From contig JBQTJM010000083.1 of assembly GCA_052387115.1 (NCBI GenBank), positions 1 through 15,561 of the forward strand: DNA of 15,561 bases. The letters are read 5' to 3'. Below are positions 5,710 to 10,931 of this stretch, piece by piece. The notes beneath the pieces are model-generated. The model worked only from the letters and a program-made list of their open reading frames with translations, was not told the origin of the DNA and did no database searches. The stretch's first letter is position 1. Every line of letters begins with the position of its first letter. This stretch comes from JACCXJ01 sp052387115 (GTDB lineage Bacteria; Pseudomonadota; Gammaproteobacteria; JACCXJ01). The position numbers and the translations under genes are program-made.

Positions 5710-7404
5710 GTGTCCGTAGCGCAAGAACCACTCATCTCGAAAACCCCGGCCTGGCAGGCGCTTCGAGCGCATCAGGCGCACATGGCGGGCGTGCCTATGC
5801 GCGCGCTGTTCGACGAGGACCCGCGGCGTGCTGCGCGGTTTTCGCTGGAGGACGCGGGTCTGTTGCTCGATTACTCCAAGAACCGGATCGTCGCGGAGAC
5901 CGTGCGACTGCTGCACGATTTGGCGCACACGGCGCGGTTGGAGCACGCGATGGGGCGCATGTTCGCGGGCGAACGCATCAATACCACCGAAGGGCGGGCC
6001 GTGTTGCACACCGCCCTGCGCAATCGCGGGCCGGAGGCCGTCGTCGTGGACGGCGAGGATGTGATGCCCTCGGTGCGCACGGTGCTCGCGCGCATGCGTG
6101 ATTTCAGCGAGGCGGTGCGAGGCGGCGAGTACCGCGGCATGAGCGGGGCGCCCTTCACCGACATCGTCAACATCGGGATCGGCGGATCGCACCTCGGACC
6201 GCTCATGGTGACTCGTGCCCTGCGGCCGTATCAAAAGCGCGGTATGCGCGTCCACTTCGTCTCCAACGTCGATCCGACGGACATCGCCGAGACCCTGGCC
6301 GTGGTCCCACCCCACACCACGCTGTTCGTGATCGCCTCGAAGACCTTCACCACGCAGGAGACCCTGCACAACGCCGAGGCCGCGCGGCGCTGGTTCATCG
6401 CGCACACGGGAGATGCGGCGGCGATCGGCCGCCATTTCGTCGCGGTGTCCACGAACCTGACGGCGACTCAGGCATTCGGGATCGACGGAAAGCACGTCTT
6501 CGAGCTCTGGGACTGGGTGGGGGGACGCTACTCGCTGTGGTCGGCCATCGGGCTGCCCATCGCGCTCTCTCTCGGCATGGAGGTCTTCGAGCGACTCCTC
6601 GACGGCGCGTATCGCATGGACCGCCACTTCCACAACGCGCCGTTCGAGGCCAATCTCCCGGTCGTGCTCGGGCTCTTGAGCCTCTGGTATACGGACTTCT
6701 TCGGCGCCCAGAGTCGCGCGGTGATGCCCTACGATCAGCACCTCGAGTACCTGCCGGCCTATCTTCAACAGCTCGAGATGGAGAGCAACGGCAAGGGCGT
6801 CACGCTGGCCGGAGCGGCGCTCGACTACCCGAGCGCGCCGGTCGTGTGGGGCGCGCCCGGCACCAACGGGCAGCATGCCTTCTTTCAACTGCTCCATCAG
6901 GGCACTTCACTCATCCCCGTCGATTTTTTGATGGCCTTGCACGGTCACTATCCCCCTGAGGAGCAGCACGAGCTTCTGGTGGCGCATTGCATCGCCCAAT
7001 CGCAGGCCTTGATGCGCGGCAGGAGCGCCGCCGAGATCACGGCCGAGATGGGCGCCCGTGGCGTCCCGGAGGCCGAGGTCGAGCGGCTCGTGCCGCACCG
7101 CGTCTGTCCCGGCAACCGGCCCAGCAACACCCTCTGCTACGAGCGCCTGACGCCGGAGACCCTCGGCGCCCTCATTGCCCTCTATGAGCACAAGACCCTC
7201 ACCGAAGGCGTGATCCTCGGCATCGACTCCTTCGATCAATGGGGTGTCGAGCTCGGCAAGACGCTGGCGGGCCAGGTGGCGGCGGGTCTCCGCGGGCAGA
7301 TACCGTCCCCGGAGCAAGACGGCTCGACCTTGGCGCTCATCGAGCGCTATCGGCGTCGGGCCGGAGCCCCCCGCTTCCCTCCCCCTTGCGAAGGGGGAGG
7401 TTAG
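5710..7404 (+). CDS. pgi: Glucose-6-phosphate isomerase
   Basis: A 564-residue phosphoglucose isomerase, which interconverts glucose 6-phosphate and fructose 6-phosphate in glycolysis and gluconeogenesis. NIGIGGSHLGP binds the sugar phosphate. Both family signatures are present: GGRYSLWSAIGLPIAL at 271-286 and SFDQWGVELGK at 507-517. The catalytic residues E358 (ESNGKG), H389 (NGQHAF) and K517 line up with E355, H386 and K514 of the E. coli enzyme at a constant offset of three. The start is GTG at 5710, preceded by AGGAGAAG at 5699-5706. The natural end of the family is near IERYRRRAG. The last ten or so residues (RFPPPCEGGG) and the stop codon are encoded by a REP-like hairpin. That tail is therefore an accidental extension, probably harmless. 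Confidence 0.97.
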   Translation: MSVAQEPLISKTPAWQALRAHQAHMAGVPMRALFDEDPRRAARFSLEDAGLLLDYSKNRIVAETVRLLHDLAHTARLEHAMGRMFAGERINTTEGRAVLHTALRNRGPEAVVVDGEDVMPSVRTVLARMRDFSEAVRGGEYRGMSGAPFTDIVNIGIGGSHLGPLMVTRALRPYQKRGMRVHFVSNVDPTDIAETLAVVPPHTTLFVIASKTFTTQETLHNAEAARRWFIAHTGDAAAIGRHFVAVSTNLTATQAFGIDGKHVFELWDWVGGRYSLWSAIGLPIALSLGMEVFERLLDGAYRMDRHFHNAPFEANLPVVLGLLSLWYTDFFGAQSRAVMPYDQHLEYLPAYLQQLEMESNGKGVTLAGAALDYPSAPVVWGAPGTNGQHAFFQLLHQGTSLIPVDFLMALHGHYPPEEQHELLVAHCIAQSQALMRGRSAAEITAEMGARGVPEAEVERLVPHRVCPGNRPSNTLCYERLTPETLGALIALYEHKTLTEGVILGIDSFDQWGVELGKTLAGQVAAGLRGQIPSPEQDGSTLALIERYRRRAGAPRFPPPCEGGG

Positions 7405-7411
7405 GAGGGGG
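7376..7411 (+). repeat. REP-like hairpin A, copy 1 (overlaps the pgi 3' end)
   Basis: CCTCCCCCTT (7378-7387) and AAGGGGGAGG (7391-7400) form a perfect 10-bp stem with a 3-base loop, followed by TTAGGAGGGGG. The TAG within this tail is the pgi stop codon. An inverted second copy lies about 55 bases downstream, giving a BIME-like arrangement. Copy and orientation suggest a dispersed repeat rather than a simple terminator, although it could end transcription of pgi. Confidence 0.8.
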
Positions 7412-7460
7412 TCGAAGCGCCTGGGCTCAAGACGGCGCTCATCTCAGGCACTGACGCCCC

Positions 7461-7502
7461 CTTTTACCCCCTCTAAATCTCCCCCTTCTGAAGGGGGAGA
7501 GA
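7461..7502 (-). repeat. REP-like hairpin A, copy 2 (inverted)
   Basis: TCTCCCCCTT (7478-7487) and AAGGGGGAGA (7491-7500) form a perfect 10-bp stem with a 3-base loop. It is preceded by CCCCCTCTAAA, the reverse complement of TTTAGAGGGGG, so the element is copy 1 in opposite orientation. The pair occupies the space between convergent genes (pgi and the DUF2380 gene), where it may stop transcription from both sides. Confidence 0.78.
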
Positions 7503-7566
7503 CTTTGAACGCGTAAGGCGGACAGGGCGGAAGCCGCTTTTTGGCGTTCCGCCGTATACGTCCGGC

Positions 7567-8100
7567 CTACGGCGTTTTCTGGCGGATGGTTTGATCGATC
7601 TGGTCCGCCAAGATCGCCGCTCCCCGCTCCGTGAGTTTCTTCAAATGGCCCTTGACCTCGACCACAAAGTCGCCCACCAACCGCCGGGTCCTGGCGTTCA
7701 CCAAACGGACCTTCAAGTAAGCGAATAGGAAACTCGGCTTGTGAACCCGTCCGACTGCGATCCAGTCGACCCCAAACCGTTCACCCAACTGTGCCGCGAC
7801 CTCGGTGTGATCGAAAAGATAACCGAAGGACACGTTCGCCTGCGCCTGAGCGGCCGGGTCGATGGCAACGGATTCATAGCCACCCTTTTTCACCAGCGCC
7901 TCCCGCAACAACGGCGCGACGTTGGCGGTCCGCGCCAGCTCTTCCGGCGTGCCGGGCAGCAAGGTCAAATCATTCAATTCGAAATCCAATACCGCGATGC
8001 GCGTACCCGCGAATGCCGGAGAGCCGAGCAGGACGCATGAGCCGAGAACGATACCGGCCAGGAAGCTCCTAGCCAAAGACATTTGAAATTTGTCGTCCAT
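7567..8100 (-). CDS. Exported DUF2380 domain protein
   Basis: A 177-residue protein on the minus strand. Residues about 9-31 (ARSFLAGIVLGSCVLLGSPA then FAG) are a clear Sec signal peptide with likely cleavage after AFA. The mature part begins TRIAVLDFELNDLTLLPG and goes on with VAPLLREALVKKGGY, VDWIAVGRVHKPSFLFAYL and a closing helix. This is the DUF2380 pattern, a small periplasmic domain reminiscent of the beta-alpha fold of TolB-N/CsgG-like proteins that open with an IAVLDF strand. The start at 8100 has AGGGA about 11 bases upstream; an internal ATG at 8082 has no ribosome binding site. It lies alone between two repeat pairs, convergent to pgi and divergent from SRAP. Its function is unknown; periplasmic location is the firmest inference. 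Confidence 0.8.
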   Translation of the reverse strand: MDDKFQMSLARSFLAGIVLGSCVLLGSPAFAGTRIAVLDFELNDLTLLPGTPEELARTANVAPLLREALVKKGGYESVAIDPAAQAQANVSFGYLFDHTEVAAQLGERFGVDWIAVGRVHKPSFLFAYLKVRLVNARTRRLVGDFVVEVKGHLKKLTERGAAILADQIDQTIRQKTP

Positions 8101-8159
8101 CTATTTGTCCCTGGAAGGGGGAAGCACAGAATGGGGGGTTGCGCCTTTCCGAACCGAAA

Positions 8160-8217
8160 CTCCCTCCCCTGCCCGCGCTTTTTGCGGACGGGGGAGGGCG
8201 GGGTGGGGGTCAGGCCT
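8160..8217 (+). repeat. REP-like hairpin B, copy 1
   Basis: CCCTCCCCTGCCCGC (8162-8176) pairs with GCGGACGGGGGAGGG (8184-8198) across a 7-base loop, with one wobble and one mismatch. The tail CGGGGTGGGGGTCAGG follows. An inverted copy lies at 8253-8299. This resembles the dispersed CCCTCTCCC-type intergenic repeats of proteobacteria and differs from hairpin A in this window. Confidence 0.72.
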
Positions 8218-8252
8218 TCCAGGCGCTGACCAAGCCTCGTCTCCGCGGACGC

Positions 8253-8299
8253 GCCTCTGGCCCCCACCCTGACCCTCCCCCGCTACGCAGGGGAGGGGA
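8253..8299 (-). repeat. REP-like hairpin B, copy 2 (inverted)
   Basis: CCCTCCCCCGC (8273-8283) pairs with GCAGGGGAGGG (8287-8297) with one mismatch and a 3-base loop. It is preceded by CCTCTGGCCCCCACCCTGA, which is the reverse complement of the tail of copy 1 apart from a few changes. The two copies face each other across about 35 bases in the spacer between the divergent DUF2380 and SRAP genes. Confidence 0.7.
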
Positions 8300-8366
8300 T
8301 CCCCTGGCGGTGGAACCGTAAGCCCCCCTGCCCTTTTCGAGCCGCGCCCGGTCTATCCTATTCCAC

Positions 8367-9053
8367 ATGTGTGGACGCTACGCGCTGTACGCCGATCCCG
8401 AGACGCTCGTCGCCCGGTTCGAGCTGCCGTGCACGCCGGACCTTCGGCCCCGCTACAACATCGCCCCCTCCCAGGAGGTACCGGCGATCCGGCGCTCCCG
8501 GGAAGGCCGACGTGAGCTGACCCTGCTGCGCTGGGGGCTCGTGCCGCATTGGGCAGAGGCCGAGACGAGCGGCCATTCGATGATCAACGCCCGCGCCGAG
8601 ACCGTGGCCACCAAGCCCGCGTTCCGCAGCGCATTCCGCTGGCGCCGCTGTCTCCTCCCCGCGGACGGATTCTATGAGTGGAAAAAGGCAGACCGCATCA
8701 GGCAACCCTATTTCATCCGTCTCAAGGACGGCCGGCCCCTGGCCTTTGCGGGTCTCTGGGAAGAGTGGCGGGGTCCCGATGGACAGGTCGTCGGATCCTG
8801 CGCCATCATCGTGACCGGCGCCAACGCCCTCCTGCAGCCCATCCACGACCGCATGCCGGTGATCCTGGAGCCGCGCGCGTACGGGCAGTGGCTCAGCACG
8901 GACTTCACCGAGGCCGAGGGCTTGACTCGACTCCTCGCGCCCTTCCCGCCCGAGGTCATGGAAGCCTATCCGATCGGCACGAGGGTGAACAACCCCAGGA
9001 ATGAGGGAGCGGCATGCGTGGAACGCGTGTCGCCGTTCCCATCTGCGTATTGA
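8367..9053 (+). CDS. SRAP family protein (YedK/HMCES-like abasic-site crosslinker)
   Basis: A 228-residue SOS response-associated peptidase family protein. Family members (E. coli YedK, human HMCES) form a thiazolidine DNA-protein crosslink with abasic sites in single-stranded DNA through the N-terminal cysteine, shielding the lesion. C2 in MCGRY, N74 and E78 in NARAET, E104 in FYEWKK and H160 in IHDRMPVIL match the C2, N75, E105 and H160 of YedK. The site looks complete. The initiator methionine must be removed to expose C2. The usual end is near VNNPRNEGAACVE; the final residues VSPFPSAY are not conserved. The stop codon overlaps the candidate -35 of the downstream ATPase. A degenerate copy of the 3' end of this gene lies at 10383-10545. 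Confidence 0.95.
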   Translation: MCGRYALYADPETLVARFELPCTPDLRPRYNIAPSQEVPAIRRSREGRRELTLLRWGLVPHWAEAETSGHSMINARAETVATKPAFRSAFRWRRCLLPADGFYEWKKADRIRQPYFIRLKDGRPLAFAGLWEEWRGPDGQVVGSCAIIVTGANALLQPIHDRMPVILEPRAYGQWLSTDFTEAEGLTRLLAPFPPEVMEAYPIGTRVNNPRNEGAACVERVSPFPSAY

Positions 9054-9078
9054 TATTCCTCGTTCAACGGCGCACAAT
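9050..9078 (+). promoter_or_regulatory. Candidate promoter for the DUF4143 ATPase
   Basis: TTGATA (9050-9055) and CACAAT (9073-9078) are separated by 17 bases, with five and four matches to the sigma-70 hexamers. The -10 lies within the left arm of the perfect inverted repeat at 9071-9105. Transcription would start near the loop. The transcript would then carry almost no leader before the ATG at 9108, in line with the lack of a Shine-Dalgarno there. Confidence 0.42.
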
Positions 9079-9105
9079 CTGAACAACAGAAGTTCAGATT
9101 GTGCG
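9071..9105. repeat. Perfect 14-bp inverted repeat before the ATPase start
   Basis: CGCACAATCTGAAC (9071-9084) and GTTCAGATTGTGCG (9092-9105) are exact reverse complements around a 7-base spacer AACAGAA. The right arm ends two bases before the ATPase ATG. It is therefore either an operator covering the -10 and start site or, in read-through RNA, a very stable hairpin that would block translation initiation. It could also be a target site of the encoded protein. Confidence 0.9.
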
Positions 9106-9107
9106 AT

Positions 9108-10304
9108 ATGATCCCGCGCCACTTGGCTCCGCTCCTCAAGACCGCCGCGGCACAGTACCCCATCGTGTCCGTCACCGGTCCTCGCCAGTCCGGCAAGACG
9201 ACCCTCGTGCGGGCGACATTCCCCACCTACGATTATGTGTCGCTGGAAGCGCCGGACCATCGTGCTTTCGCGCTGGACGACCCGCGCGGCTTTCTCCGCC
9301 AGTTCGACGGACCGGTGATCCTCGACGAGGTCCAGAAAACGCCGGACATGTTTTCTTACCTCCAGGGTGTGGTCGATGAAGAGCAAGAGCGGGGACGGTT
9401 CATCCTCACCGGATCGCATAACTTCCTGTTATTGGAGAAGATCTCGCAGAGCCTCGCGGGGCGCTGCGCCATCCACCGCCTGCTCCCGCTGGCGGTGACG
9501 GAGATCGCTAGGCGTGCGCCATTAGACCCGGAGGAGATCGGCGTCACCTTCTCCCGCCGACCGCCGACACCGGGAGGACCGTGGGAGGTGATTCATCGCG
9601 GCGGGTATCCCCGCCTGCATGAGGGCGGGCTCGATCCGCACGATTGGCTGCGCAACTACTATCAGACCTATCTGGAGCGCGACCTGCGCGAAGTGACCCA
9701 TGTTGGGGATCTGGAGGCGTTCGCCCGCTTCGTCCGTCTGTGCGCCGGACGGTGCGGGCAACTGCTCAACCTGGTGGCCCTGGCCAACGACTGCGGTATC
9801 AGCCATACCACCGCCAAACGCTGGCTCTCGCTCCTGGAGAGCAGTTTCGTCGTCTTTCTACTCAGGCCCCATTTTCAGAACTTCAGCAAGCGGCTGGTGA
9901 AGATGCCGAAGCTGTACTTCATCGATACGGGTCTGCTCTGCTATCTGCTCCGTATTCGAGACACAAGGGAGTTGCGCATCCATGGGATGCGCGGTGCGGT
10001 GTTCGAGAACTGGGTGATCGGGGAATTGTTGAAGAATTATCACAATCGCGGCCGGGAGCCGGACCTCTATTTCTGGCGCGATTCCCGGGGAAACGAAATC
10101 GATCTGGTGCTGGACCTCGGTCAGCGGCTCTTCCCGATCGAGATCAAATCCGGAGAGACCGTCGTCGAGGATTTTTTCAAGGGGCTGGAGCATTGGCGGC
10201 GTCTTAGCGGCAAGGCCGAAGCGCCGGGTGCTCTGGTCTATGGGGGCGAGCGTTCATATCACCAGCGCGGCTTCACGGTGTACGCGTGGGATCAGTGGGG
10301 GTAG
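9108..10304 (+). CDS. AAA-type ATPase with DUF4143 domain
   Basis: A 398-residue protein of the ATP-binding/DUF4143 family. The N-terminal P-loop domain has Walker A GPRQSGKTT at 24-32, Walker B VILDEVQ at 70-76 and the sensor-like ILTGSHN. The middle (about 185-290) holds a helical segment with CGISHTTAKRWLSLLESSF, which resembles a winged helix. The C-terminal DUF4143 part has a PD-(D/E)XK-like signature: D332 in NEIDLVL, then E345 and K347 in PIEIKSG, after FWRDSRG. The family is widespread and poorly understood. The ATG at 9108 is preferred; an in-frame TTG at 9099 lies inside the inverted repeat. No ribosome binding site is visible, so the mRNA may be leaderless. A degenerate copy of the gene's last 19 codons lies at 10603-10671. 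Confidence 0.9.
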   Translation: MIPRHLAPLLKTAAAQYPIVSVTGPRQSGKTTLVRATFPTYDYVSLEAPDHRAFALDDPRGFLRQFDGPVILDEVQKTPDMFSYLQGVVDEEQERGRFILTGSHNFLLLEKISQSLAGRCAIHRLLPLAVTEIARRAPLDPEEIGVTFSRRPPTPGGPWEVIHRGGYPRLHEGGLDPHDWLRNYYQTYLERDLREVTHVGDLEAFARFVRLCAGRCGQLLNLVALANDCGISHTTAKRWLSLLESSFVVFLLRPHFQNFSKRLVKMPKLYFIDTGLLCYLLRIRDTRELRIHGMRGAVFENWVIGELLKNYHNRGREPDLYFWRDSRGNEIDLVLDLGQRLFPIEIKSGETVVEDFFKGLEHWRRLSGKAEAPGALVYGGERSYHQRGFTVYAWDQWG

Positions 10305-10313
10305 CACCACCCG

Positions 10314-10331
10314 GGCGGTGAGGACACCGCC
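10314..10331 (+). terminator. Hairpin after the ATPase gene, possible terminator
   Basis: GGCGGTG (10314-10320) and CACCGCC (10325-10331) form a perfect 7-bp GC-rich stem with a 4-base loop, 10 bases after the ATPase stop. There is no T-run, so it is at best a weak intrinsic terminator. Confidence 0.35.
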
Positions 10332-10382
10332 GTGGTTCCCGCCCTCGTCGGGCTCGGTGCGAGGGTCGTATCTCGCACGAGC

Positions 10383-10545
10383 GGAGCCGCGCGCCTACGG
10401 GCCGTGGCTCAGCTCGGACCTCACAGACACGGAGGGCTTGACTCAGCTCCTCGCGCCCTTCCCGCCGAAAACATGAAAGCATATCCGGTCGACAGGTGGG
10501 TGAACAACCCCCAAAAATGAGGGGGCGGCATGCGTGGAGCGCGTG
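10383..10545 (+). pseudogene. Degenerate copy of the SRAP gene 3' end
   Basis: This stretch aligns by eye along its whole length with 8868-9030, the last part of the SRAP gene and the bases encoding its end. It first reads EPRAYGPWLSSDLTDTEGL then TQLLAPFPP, against EPRAYGQWLSTDFTEAEGL then TRLLAPFPP in the intact gene. A one-base deletion (CCGCCG for CCGCCCG near 10467) then shifts the frame and gives a TGA at 10474. The match continues in another frame as MKAYPVDRWVNNP. A one-base insertion follows, and even GGCATGCGTGGA after it is shared. Nothing upstream of 10383 resembles SRAP, so the first 160 or so codons and the catalytic cysteine are gone. Confidence 0.88.
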
Positions 10546-10602
10546 CACGAATAGGAGTTGCGGCGTTGCATCACGAGCGCCACGATCCCAGCGATCTCGC
10601 CC

Positions 10603-10671
10603 GGCGAGCGTTCGTATCTCCAGCGCGGCTTCACAGTGCACGCGTGGGATTCGGTGGGGTAGCACCGCCCG
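10603..10671 (+). pseudogene. Degenerate copy of the DUF4143 ATPase 3' end
   Basis: Bases 10603-10671 match 10244-10313, the last codons of the ATPase gene plus a few bases after the stop. Read in frame it gives GERSYLQRGFTVHAWDSVG and a TAG, against GERSYHQRGFTVYAWDQWG and a TAG in the intact gene. The following bases, AGCACCGCCCG and AGCACCACCCG, also match. The 57 bases between this remnant and the SRAP remnant match neither gene. Order and orientation are the same as in the intact pair, so both remnants probably come from one duplicated copy with a large internal deletion. Confidence 0.85.
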
Positions 10672-10931
10672 AAAGACGGCCTCAGGAAATATTTTCTGGA
10701 CACGCCCTGGAACTCTTGCATTGTCCAAAAGGATATGTATCATCCCCATCGGATCCCGACTCCCCCCGCCGGGCGAGAAGAACCCAGTCGGACGTCGTCA
10801 CGGATTCCAGTACCTTATATGTAGTCTCGGGCGTCGCTCAATGACGCCGGAGGGGGAGTTGTGGGTCTTGGAGCAGCGCTTATAGTATCGTCAACGGACA
10901 CGTCTTCAGAAGAAGACCAGAGAGGAGCGCC
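10672..10931. other. Intergenic region upstream of the giant surface-protein gene
   Basis: These 260 bases hold no gene I can support; small open frames crossing it are shadows extended from the pseudogene area. It is more AT-rich near 10685-10760. It contains the candidate promoter and leader hairpin of the large gene downstream. Together with the remnants from 10305 this makes about 630 bases without an intact gene. Confidence 0.6.
10859..10886 (+). promoter_or_regulatory. Candidate promoter for the giant surface-protein gene
   Basis: TATAGT at 10881-10886 matches five of six bases of the -10 consensus. TTGTGG at 10859-10864 gives a three-of-six -35 at a spacing of 16. A start near 10893 would leave a leader of about 40 bases. 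That leader carries a small perfect hairpin, GTCTTC (10902-10907) / GAAGAC (10912-10917), just before the AGGAG ribosome binding site at 10923-10927. Confidence 0.4.

Noticed and set aside
5608..6897. Minus-strand open frame (429 codons) opposite pgi
   Set aside because: Antisense to pgi, whose catalytic residues are intact; the translation is His/Arg-rich with no domain.
7376..8300. Four hairpins considered as a CRISPR-like array
   Set aside because: They fall into two unrelated inverted pairs, not regularly spaced direct repeats, there are no spacers of constant length, and no cas genes are present.
8358..9419. Minus-strand open frame (353 codons) across SRAP and the ATPase start
   Set aside because: Antisense to two well-supported genes and crosses the inverted repeat and promoter region; no family resemblance.
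10496..10885. Plus-strand open frame of 129 codons downstream of the ATPase
   Set aside because: It runs through both 3'-end remnants in a frame other than the ones that match SRAP or the ATPase, has no domain or ribosome binding site, and ends in the promoter region of the next gene.
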